A stretch of DNA of 64,000 bases from Tetrastigma voinierianum (Eukaryota > Streptophyta > Magnoliopsida > Vitales > Vitaceae). The stretch covers positions 290,001 through 354,000 of the forward strand of contig JAEQBH010001385.1 of assembly GCA_016808115.1 (NCBI GenBank), read 5' to 3'. Under the pieces are notes generated by a model. It made no database searches, was not told where the DNA came from, and saw nothing but the letters and a program-made list of their open reading frames with translations. Shown here piece by piece: positions 49,901 to 59,700 of this stretch (position 1 is the stretch's first letter; each line of letters opens with the position of its first letter). The position numbers and the translations under genes are program-made.

Positions 49901-51016
49901 CATCTTAAACTCAAGCCGAAAATTATAAGAACTATTTAAATATACATTACCAACTTGACCAGAACTCCCATTTACAACAGTTATCTGTCGGGCCGAGGCA
50001 AGTTGTTTGACCTCCATGGCCAACCGACGCACCTATAAGATAATCACACAGGACATCGAGGAAAACAAAATAAATACATGGAAAAGGAAAAGGAAAAGGA
50101 TGCACTAACTTGCAAATAAATAAATATCACAACAGGAGGCACATATTTTACTACTGAATACACTAAAACCCAATACCCCGGAAGAAATATCAATTCAAAA
50201 CAAACACTGCATCCGAGGAAGAAAAAAAGAAATTATAATAGAGAGTTAAACGAACCAATGTATATAAATCAGCATGATCATTAAACTAAGTTCTAAAAAA
50301 GTTTTATTTGCCTTGAACTGTTCTTTCTCTCGTGTACTACACTTTTTTGCCATAAACATACCTGAGCAGCAATAGCATCAGAATAGTCAGCTTCACCATT
50401 TGATGAATCCCCCTTGTTTTCCAATCCTTTCACCAATGACTGCCCCGAAAAAATAGAAACCAATCGTTACGGCATATAAAGGGCGTAAATCATGTTACCA
50501 GTGTTCTGTTTGGTTCACTGGGAAACTTATGAAAAACAAAAAAAAAAAATTAAAACATATCATTTGATACCGCAAGCAACACAAAACATATTTTTTCCTC
50601 TTTTTCCCAATTTCTCACAATCCAAACAGACCGTTAAATTTCCCCAAAATAATAAATATAATATAATATTTATGAAAAACACCAATAATAAGAAGAAGAC
50701 ATTTTGTTTCTTTCTCTATTGTTCTGAAATTATCAATAAATAGAAAATAATAGCTAAATCTAAACAACAAACAGTGACATAATATAAAAAATCTAAATTA
50801 AATTACCTGAATTTCACCCAATACATCCGACAACTTGCCGTTCTTAAGCAAAATCGTACTGGTGTATCCTGTAGGAGAAAAATAAAGCAAAGATGAGAAG
50901 ATGAAAGCTGGATGAAACGACGAATTGAGCTGCTGACAGAAACAGAAAATCCATTAATTACCTGCTCCAACCAATATCAGGATCTTCGAAACCCCTACAC
51001 CAGTTTGCATCGCCAT
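37680..51016 (-). CDS. DUF1664 family protein (303 aa, 12 exons)
   Basis: Minus-strand exons: 51016-50962, 50868-50807, 50439-50362, 50032-49951, 49770-49700, 44760-44659, 42999-42910, 42428-42354, 40668-40636, 39362-39285, 38733-38668, 37799-37680. Together they are 912 bases, phase-perfect, all with GT-AG borders. The protein starts MAMQTGVGVSKILILVGAG with a short hydrophobic N-terminus. It then has a loop with DSSNGEADYSDAIAAQVRRL and a second hydrophobic segment (residues about 94-114, LTSLVIPAATLGALGYGYMW). A long charged, probably coiled-coil part follows at about 117-212 (KKNMETAVTNLKKHLEHVSD, then RIENLDGKLDDQKE). It ends RNLTRFE. This matches the plant DUF1664 family, which has no established biochemical role; membrane anchoring plus a coiled coil is inferred. 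Intron 5 is 4.9 kb and loaded with transposons. Confidence 0.94.
41276..41472 (+). mobile_element. Solo LTR (short family), copy 1
   Basis: Starts TGTTGAGAATCAAAG, ends TTTCACA, and is flanked by a perfect 5-base duplication GGGAA (41271-41275 and 41473-41477). About 92 percent like the copy at 48673 by eye. It lies in intron 8 of the DUF1664 gene. No internal retrotransposon sequence. Confidence 0.9.
41537..41660. repeat. (AT)n and (ATGT)n microsatellite
   Basis: About 24 AT units then alternating 'tatatata' and 'tgtatgta' blocks to about 41655. A related (CATA)n stretch lies at 41891-41930 on the far side of a LINE fragment. Confidence 0.95.
41668..41890 (+). pseudogene. LINE 3' end fragment
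   Basis: Plus-strand frame: KERNRIAFEDATFLFSLNRL then LNSWAGLLSKVNHSFV, which corresponds to the very C-terminus of plant L1-type LINE ORF2, followed by the 3' untranslated part with 'tttgtatacccgtgtatac'. A related fragment lies at 45110-45400. Confidence 0.7.
42645..42730 (+). mobile_element. Possible SINE fragment
   Basis: Contains a B-box-like GGTTCAAGTCC at 42679-42689 followed by 'caatgggaacaaaacatttacctgtcagag'. The part around the B box resembles the SINE at 47608-47725, but the A box is poor and no duplication is visible. Confidence 0.4.
43922..43971. repeat. (TA)n microsatellite
   Basis: About 24 TA units within intron 6 of the DUF1664 gene. The rest of this intron (43000-44658) has nothing I can assign. 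Confidence 0.95.
44939..45035 (+). mobile_element. Partial hAT-type MITE
   Basis: Begins CATAGTTATTTGAGGCGC and carries the 'gaggcgc...aaggcgcacgc' blocks seen in the two complete MITEs of this intron. Its other end is not found. Short and tentative. Confidence 0.4.
45110..45410 (+). pseudogene. LINE 3' end fragment
   Basis: Shares with 41668-41890 the 'gaatagaatagtgtttgaagatg' start, 'caggctcctttgct', 'tgtattctctag' and 'ccctgtgtatacttcc' blocks, then an A-rich tail ('caaaaaaataaataaa') at about 45395-45410. It is the 3' end of a plant L1-type LINE, plus strand. Confidence 0.65.
45923..46295. mobile_element. hAT-type MITE, copy 1
   Basis: Perfect 16-base terminal inverted repeats (CATAGTTTTAAAAGGC / GCCTTTTAAAACTATG) and a perfect 8-base target duplication TTCACAAC (45915-45922, 46296-46303). 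Length 373 bases. The ends are rich in 'aggcgcac' motifs and the centre is AT-rich. No coding capacity. An 8-base duplication is the hAT superfamily signature. Confidence 0.93.
47371..47864. mobile_element. hAT-type MITE, copy 2, interrupted by a SINE
   Basis: Ends CATGGTTTTAAAAGGC and ..CCTTGTAAAACTATG, flanked by GGTAGAAA (47363-47370) and GGTGGAAA (47865-47872), an 8-base duplication with one change. Its body is the reverse complement of copy 1: 'ttgaaatttctaattatatattgaaat', 'aacatttcttttaaatgttaggaatgtt' and 'agattttgaatatattttat' all match. A 118-base SINE splits it. Confidence 0.9.
47608..47725 (+). mobile_element. tRNA-derived SINE
   Basis: Has a polymerase III A box (TGGCTCAGTAGTTAAGGG, 47621-47638) and B box (GGTTCAACTCC, 47665-47675) at tRNA-like spacing, and a short A-rich 3' end. 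It is bounded by ATTCAAT (47601-47607) and ATTCTAT (47726-47732), and removing it restores the MITE sequence of copy 1. So the insertion is clean. Transcription would be by polymerase III. Confidence 0.82.
48673..48852 (+). mobile_element. Solo LTR (short family), copy 2
   Basis: Starts TGTTGAGAATCAAAG, ends TTTCACA, flanked by a perfect 5-base duplication TTCTC (48668-48672, 48853-48857). About 180 bases. Near-identical to copy 1 apart from a few short deletions. Confidence 0.9.
49140..49295 (+). pseudogene. LINE 3' tail
   Basis: Reads 'attgtaaacatcgtgtatgctttgg' ... 'ttaataatatctcctcctattgcctatcaaaaaggag', the pattern of a plant LINE 3' end with a short A-rich tail. Tentative, as no ORF2 part is attached. 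Confidence 0.45.
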
Positions 51017-51257
51017 CGCTGATCGGGTGATCAGAAGCCCTAATTGTTTTTTGTTCTTAGCCTCTGCACGTGGAATTTCATATGAGAATACCTAGACGAC
51101 GTCGTATTTGAGAAAGACTTCCCGGAATAGCACGGTCGGTTTTAGGGAAAATAAATAAATAAAATCCATAGAAGACAAGTTAATTCTTGCTAGTAGTTTA
51201 TTTTATTTTTATATTAAAATTAATGGGTGGTGGTAATAAATGTCAGCACTAAGAAGA

Positions 51258-51260
<3 letters not shown>

Positions 51261-51324
<64 letters not shown>

Positions 51325-51500
51325 AATATATATAATATATAATGTGTGTGTGTAATGTGTGTGTGTTTAATAATCAGCGTGTGTGGTGGTGGGTAAGGTG
51401 GGCACAATGGAATAATGGGTGGGTGGGAAGGTGGTGGTAAGGTAAGGTAATAATGGGTGTGGGTGTGTGTGTGTGTGGGTGGGTGTGTGTGTGCAAAAAA
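51261..51500. repeat. (TA)n plus (GT)n/(GGT)n microsatellite cluster
   Basis: About 30 TA units (51261-51319) followed by short GT, GTGGGT and GGTAA repeats to about 51493. It lies 250 bases upstream of the DUF1664 start codon. Confidence 0.95.
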
Positions 51501-53790
51501 AGGAGAATAATAATGAAGTGAATGTTTCAAAGATAAACGCCTTTTAAATTTTCACGACTTATCGCTAAAAATTTTAAAAAGCTATGAATACAAAATTAAT
51601 ATATTCTACTTTTCTTATTCGTAAAAAGTCATTCCACAAAACAAGAAAACTCAATCATCTGCTAACAGTTAATAATAATAAGAATATACACTTACTGCGA
51701 CGACAACTGTGAGTGCTTTCGCACGCCACACATCCTCTAATCTCGAATTCGTTTTTTTTTTCTTCAATTCTCAAACTCAGATTATTTAAAAATTAAATAA
51801 AAAGAAGGCTGGTATTTAAAATTCCTCAAACTCACCCCGTTTACATTTTATTATTATTTTTTTAATTTTAATTTTTTGTATATTTGTTTTTTTATTTTTA
51901 TTATATTAAAATTAATATTTTACAAAAATAAATTATTATGAATTTTATAAATTATTTTGTTAAAACATTATAATAATAATTATTATTTATATTAAAGAGT
52001 AAAAATAAAATAATAAAAATTATTTTTAAAATATAATTCCGCATTGCTGGTTATTATTTTTTATACATTGCCATATCGCTTTCATTCGTGGTCCATTTAC
52101 CCCTGGGGCCACTTACTTATTTTCGCTCACTCTTTATTTTAAATGTGAACTTAAATTCAAGTTTACCCTCGACTTCAAGACATTTTCGCAAAAATCTCGC
52201 CCCCAGCCACCGATAACTTATTATCCTAAAATCTAAAATTTACGTCATTCTACACCACTTTAAACTTTTGGCCACTAGATTTCATGAAATGACTTTGTAA
52301 TTCAAGACACCGTTTGTCATCCTGAGATCTAGAGAATTTTTTGCGCTTCTCTCAACCCTTACAGAATGTTTATTATTTTTATTAACATTTCATTATTTTT
52401 GAAAATTTCTAATTTTTCTGCTTTACAGAGGAAGACAATACATTTAATCCGCTCTCGGATTTGGAGAGAAAACCAAACCCATTAAAAACCCGACAAATTA
52501 AACTAAACTCACACGACAAGAATGTATACGACGTAACCCAAAATAATCCGTCCCATCATCCCTACTCACTCACCAATGCTTTTAAAAACAAACAACTTAA
52601 TACTTAATGCTATTAAGACTATTTAAAGACAAGTTCTCAAAAAAAAAAGTTTATATTCAAGACAAGTAGAAAAAATAAACACCAATTCCAAGTCTTTGGT
52701 CACGAAGCTTTAATTATTTATTTTAAATTATATTGTACTTTTTATTTTATATTATTCTTTGTTAATTATTTTTCATATTTATCTTATAAATCTTATTTCT
52801 AAAGAATTACCTCCACTTTATTTTTTATTTATTCTTATCTTTATCATTTTATTTTTTAAATATTTTTATTGTAAAATATTAAAAATATAAAATTATTTAG
52901 AAATTATTTAAATAAGAATAATGAAGTTCAAGATATTATAAATTAATATGATTTAATAAAATAAATTATTAATATATACTTATGAAAATTTTAACCTTAA
53001 TATATTATCACCATATAATTGTAATAAAAATTTAAAAATTAAATTTAAAATAAAATACTTTATCTAATAGGAATTGAGATAATTTTTAAATATGATAAGT
53101 ATATAATTTTCATATTGATGCTGATTGTGTCAATCATCCTTACAAAATAACTTTAATATATTATTTATTTATTTATTTATTTTATTAAGCCTTTCCACCT
53201 ATCCCCACAAGTGTAACTTATTTTGTTAAGAGGACAAAAATGATTGATTTTAAATAGTTGAGACTCAAGATGCCAAGTTGACAATTGGGTCGAGGAGCAA
53301 AAATGACCTTTAACCCAATTTTATTAATCATTTTGGAAAAGTGAGTTTGTTAAATTAATATCACTTTAATAAATAATAATAAAATAAAAAAAGGGAACTT
53401 ATCCTCTCTCCACCTATAGATAATAGAAGAGAGAAACTATTTGATTTCAAGGTATGACTATTATTCTTTGTTGAAACCATATTGTTAAAAAATCTTTGGC
53501 TATTATATAATGATTAGGGTTTATTGAATTAGGATTTATTCTATATAAACCTAAGGAAACCCATAATAAAACTCTAAGCATGTTCCATTAGTAAGCAACT
53601 TCAATGCAAGCACAGACAGATGTATGAAGAAACACCAATGTGCATGACAGTTTTTAATTTATTTTTCAGTTTTCCTTTTATTCTATCTACTGTTCCAAAC
53701 ATAAGTTCGTCTAAGATGATGGCTTGTTTCCACAATAAACACCAAATGGGTTTTTATTCCTTAAACTGAAAAGATCAATCTTCATTAGGG
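51500..53790. other. Intergenic AT-rich spacer
   Basis: Between the 5' end of the DUF1664 gene and the 3' end of the zinc-knuckle gene. Runs of A and T, (TTTA)n at 53160-53190, and no open frame with family features. Nothing else seen. Confidence 0.7.
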
Positions 53791-53795
53791 GGTAC

Positions 53796-56700
53796 TTAAT
53801 TCTTAATAGGACATGTCCTGATATTGTGCCCTTTCTCTAGGCACAACCTGCAGGCATATGTCCTTCTTCCAGTACCAGAAATCAGATCCTTTCTCTCAGT
53901 ACCTTGAGCTTGAGGGCATGTCCTGCGATTATGGCCTGTCTGACCACATATCCTACAATGGTGATGCCTTGAAACCATGCTTCTGGTACTACTTGCTCTT
54001 GACCTCCAGCAGGTTCTTCTATTATGGCCCTTTTCCCCGCATAGTCGGCATCTGAACCGCCTATCCATGGAACTATTGCTGAGTTCAGGACAGTAGTGTC
54101 TCCTATGTCCTTCACGCCCGCAGTTTCTGCAGTAAAATTTGACACCTGCGGATAAGGAGGGAGGATTCGTTGATCTGATCGCAAATTGTATAAGAAAATT
54201 TAACAACATAAAAAAAAAAATGATGGAAGTCGGATTATTTATTGAGTCATTAAGCACATAAACCTCTAAGTAACTAAATTGTCCAATAAATCAAACACAT
54301 GATCAAGTTATGAACCGATTACTCAAAGAAGTGATCAGGAACCACTACAGCCGTTTTACAAGGATCAGGTTTAAATGTTTTCAGGGGAAAATATTATATT
54401 TCAATTGAAGAAGGTCATAAATGAATACTGGATGATTCTATTGTGCAAGTGTGGGAAAAATGTTTATCTCAATCAAGTACACACCATCATGGAATGGACG
54501 TGCCATGATGAGGAGATTGGTTCTTGATTTGATTTTCTAGGAACAAAAATTGTTGCCTATCAAAACAGGGGAAAAACAGATCTAGAAGTGAAACACCAAG
54601 TTCAGATCTAGGGAACAAAGACAAAGTGATGAACAAATACAGAGCTATATTATATTACAAGGTCGGGAGAAACCAAACAAAAACAGAATTTGATAGTTTA
54701 ACAATGCCATGTACAATTAACAACTCAGACTAGATAAACTGACCTTTCATGGCAATGCTTCTCTTACGACGGTTCTCTGGATCACGGAAGAAAGCTTTCA
54801 AAGCTTCAGAAGCACGCTTTCTTGCTGCAGCAGTACCTTTTGCTTTCTGCATAAAGTACTTATTAGTAAATATCAGAAGCCTTTTCTTCTTCTTTTTTTC
54901 TTTTTAATGTTGGGGTATCACATGTCACATTTTTCTTCTACATTAGAATTTAGAACAAATGTCCATTGAAATGATCAAACATCTAGATGCATGAAATTTA
55001 CACATGAACTTCTAATCTTCTAATGTGTAACATGTTTAAAACTATCACATAAAAGAGCAAAATATGAAAGATATCATTCATATGCTCCAGAATGTTTACA
55101 CTACAACAGTGTTGAACTACCAATTTTTTTCCAACCATGCAAATGGGGAACAAACATGTCAATTATGGAAAGGCTTGAATCCACAATCTCCCGCCAAACC
55201 AAGCTTTGATACCATGTTGGGCTACCAATTTTCCTAAATGTTTAAGCTTACAGGATTTAAACTTAATGTGCATATCATGCTCCTTAACAAACAGAAAATT
55301 GAAAAATATGTATGCCAAATATCATTCATATGACATAACACTACATTGTTAGCCGTCTATAACAGGAAATTCAGTAAAATCTGCAAGTCCTAAGTTGTGA
55401 TGCAAAAGAAAGGAGCCTTCACTTTCCACACCTTAATTGCAGCCACTCTTTGTGCATGAAGCTTTGGATCACGATGAATGATCTTCATTCTCTTACTAAA
55501 AAGACCTGTTTTGGCATTGAGACTCTGCAATCATCCAACTAAACAAAAAAGATTAAATTCTCGATCCAGCCAACTTAAATCCTTGCCAGTTGAATATAAT
55601 TTTTAACAAAGAAAAAAAAATGTAAAATATTTGTTTGGGAAATTAGATAATAGTCGGGTGGAGAGTTTATGATCATGTGCTTAATCTAAATTCGTAATGC
55701 AAGGCAGACAGAAAGACATGTACGCATTTTAGTAACACTAAATTGCATGCTGATCTGCAGAACAAAATTAATGGAATCATGTCAGGTGATGTACGAAAAA
55801 TATTCCTTAATCTTTTCCAAACCTCATTACAAATTATTTGTCTTTCAAACATCAAAAAAGTTTTAAAAAATAAATATAAAAATCAAGGAAAAAGCAACCA
55901 GGAGGCTCATAAAATGAATAATTGGCTTTTTCATGTGTCCATGGTGGGTAGTATCTTATTGGTTTACTTGTTTTTTGTTTTGTTTCTTATACCTTGTTTT
56001 GAGTGAATTTCATGTTCAAACCTAAAGAAAAAAGTACAACCATTTTCAACTCAATGTGAAGGTTCCATTTTAAAATCACATGATTAGAGAAAATATATGT
56101 AGATAGCTTGATATGACTAGACCATCGGGGTACACCCCATTATGCAAACAGGGTGGTGCTTGAGGCACCACACAAAATACCACCAATATTAACCCAATAA
56201 TGTTCATCCACCAAAATTCATAGGTCAAAAAAACAAAAATTATTTCTCCAATTATCTGGAAACATTTTGGACACCTTTCTATCAATCACATCCCTCTTTC
56301 TACTTTTCTAACTTCGAAATTCTCTGATTATCTTCGTTTCAGGTGTGACGTTGGGGCCTTGTGATTCGGGCATTTGATCTTCTCCGAACCCTCAGAAAGC
56401 CCTAACTCGAAAACCCTAACTCACTGAATCTGATCCATAAACGAACAGGTGGCTTTCGCAGGAGACAAGCAAGATGACTCAGCACAGGGGATGAAACCAA
56501 AGGATTAGGGCTTTGGTTGATTGACAGAAGCTGCAGAAAAAAATTGAAATGAAGAAGTATGGCTTGCAACTTAGGGTTCCTCCCTCACAGCTGAAGAAGC
56601 AGCCAACAAGACCACCAGTTCCACCTCCTCTCAGGTTCAGTGATGAGAATGAGGATGATATTGAGAGAGAGATTTATCGCCAAGCCAGCAAAAACAAGAC

Positions 56701-59700
56701 TCTCGAGGATATAGAGGAACAACATACGAAAGCGTTGGAAGAGGATCCCACAGTATTTGATTATGATATTATTTATGAAGAAATGAAGGCGAAAACAATT
56801 CATCCTCTAGCACAGGATCGTGAAGAAAGAAAGCCAAAATATATCCAAAAGCTGATTGAGAAGGCAAAAGACAGCGAGAACATGAGATTATATATGAAAG
56901 AAAGCTTGCTAGGGAGAGAAGCAAAGACAATTCCCCATATCCAGACAAAGACAAATTTATCAGAGGTGCTTACAAAAAGAAACTTGCAGAGCAGGCAAAA
57001 TGGTTGGAGGAAGAACGGTTGTGTGAACTACGAGAAGAGAAAGACGATGTCACAAAGAAGAGTGATCTGAGTGATTTCTACAACAATCTTTCAAAAAATG
57101 TTGCTTTCAGAGGGAAAGAGGCAAAGTTGAGAAAACGGGAAGAAAAAGTGGATGCTGATACATCAGAAAAAGGCTCCTCATCCACAAGTACACATGCAGA
57201 TTCTTCTTTGGTAAATGAAGGGTATGAAGGCAAGAGTTAGACTCCTTTGAAGGAAAGATCCCATTCCTTGGATATAAAGCCAGTTTCTGATGCTTCTACA
57301 CAAGAAAAACATGTAGCTAAAGAGAAGCTAGCTCAACAACCAAGAAGTGATCATCATAAAACTTAAAAGGCGTGAAGATGCAGTGGCTGCAGCTAAGGAA
57401 CATTCTTTGACGCGGAAGAGGGCAAAGCAACAGTTGACATGGGCACCTGTTTTATTCATATCCAAGGTTGTAGACGTTAATTTATGAGGATGCTCAGTGG
57501 GAAGGGTGGATTTGAAAGAGTTAAACTTTTCAATTCTCCCAGCCTCTCTCTCAGTAGAAAGGAACCATGTTGAGAGAGACTAGATTCTCAAGTCAAGTGA
57601 GATGGATGAGCATCATGGTTGTTGATACAAACAAATTTCGGAGTATAGACAACTTCAGTTTTGAAAAAAAAAAAATAATAGGTCAAAATGGGGCAAGTCT
57701 TTGAAGTTGTCAACATCCGGCTACCTGTGAATAAACAGGCTGCACCATGACACTTGTTTTCTTGTGTAAACAAAAAAGCAAATATATTAAAAGCACAAGA
57801 AAATATGCATTAGGCACGCATGGAGTATATGAGGAATATGAAAGAGCAGAAGAAGGGAAAAGAAACAGCAAACCACTACCCAACCAAGGATCCCAAAACA
57901 AAGACAAGTGCCCTACTACAAAGAAGTAGAGGCTCCCAAACTACTTACCCAGGCCAAAGCAGAAACTACTTGCTCCACCAAGGGCCAACTGCCCAAGCCT
58001 CTACCTTAGGCAGCTGCATAATACTCTTTGAAAAACAAACAAGGCAAACTAGAGATCCCTTACAAGAAGCAGACAGCAAGAAAGCATTCTCTATCTCTCC
58101 ACCTTCCAACCCCTCACCTAAACCTAGGCTGCATGCTGACACTTGATCGTGATGCTAATCAAAGCTTAGCATCCATTGATAGCTAGTCCAATTTTTTATT
58201 GCAAGATCAAGGAATGACTGTATGGTCTCATCACAATGTCTTAAGCAGAGACTCACGAGGAGCAGCAAGCACCGCTAGGAATCTTTTGCCTTCCTAATGG
58301 AGATTAAAGTTCCTCATCAACTCCCTGAAATGTCTAAACCTTTGACCAGAAATGCAAGAAATAAATGATGGATTTAAATGGCTGGAAATTCTATCACTTC
58401 AGCCAACAATAGCCTTAAAAATTGAACAATTGAAGTACATTGAGAAAACCTAGCGAGGTCAAGGAAAGAAATTCCAAAGAGTCACTAAAATATCTAAAGA
58501 CAATAGCCCTTTCTCAGTTCCAGTTATGTTAATATATGGTTATTGTGATAGAACACCTTTACCACATGTGGAGCCCATAATGCATCTCACCATATACAAG
58601 GAAACCAAAGAATTTTAGAAAACATCAGTAAAGAGAAAGATAGCAGAGAAAAAACACATGGTGTACAGGAATGGAATCAAGCATGATATGAAACATAAGA
58701 TCAAAGCAAAAGCAGGCAACTAACTTTTAGTGATCGACTAATCTTTAACCCAACTTCAGGAGATGGAGATTGGTACACACGCTTCGACTTTCTCCTCACA
58801 TCCAGTGTTATGTCTAAATTGTCCACCTCATCATCTTCCTTCACTTTGAGTGGGGAGCTGCAAATTCATAAGCATTGAAGTGAGAAGAGAAAGGTGAACA
58901 GAAGCCCAAAATTTAAAACTGCAGTGCATTATCGAAAAAAACTCAAAAGATGAGTCTCGTGATTCCATTGCAGGTCTTCCACCAAAACTTTTGATTTAAG
59001 AGTCAAAATATATAGTTTATTCTTTCCTTGACCACATCCTGAGAGCTTGCCATCATAGGGATGAAGAAATGTTGATACGACCAAGGCTACAAGCAGGAAT
59101 TGTCAAATATTTTGCTTTATATATCACCAGTTTCCAAGAGAAGTGCAAGGTGTTATGGATTAGCAATTTCAATTTATAATTATGGATTTTATTCTACTCC
59201 AGCCTTCTTTATAATAATTCTTCACTCTCTACAGTATATAATTAGATTTTTTTTCCCTTCTAATGTGTTGAGACAAAGTTCATTATCAAGTTAAGAAGAC
59301 AGCTAAAAATGCAGAAAGTGAAAGTGCAAAAGATGCAGATAGTAAAGTGTGATCAAAGAGTTACATAGAGCGGGCTTTCTCCCATGGTCTTTCATCAATA
59401 GACTCTTCCCATATGACACAATCCCCGAAGCACTTACGACAAGTCTGCATACCCTGTTAGAGTTGAACCAAACAAATAACAACTATATGAGATTCACCCC
59501 TGAAGATCAATATCTTACTTCTTAAGAATAATACGCATAGTTTCTAAGACTTTATCCAAGATACCCACGGAAAAGCTAAGAAAGAAAAACAACACCACAA
59601 CCCATGTGCTGCTTCCGCATGATTCTCAACATCTATTTTGAAGCTTTTATGCTCATGGCCCTGTAGTGAATAAATCAGAATTCCATCTTGCTCAAAAGCA

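Noticed and set aside
53858..54055. Plus-strand 65-codon frame
   Set aside because: Shadow of the zinc-knuckle exon.
59100..59294. Small plus-strand frame
   Set aside because: Inside intron 4 of the zinc-knuckle gene, no family features.
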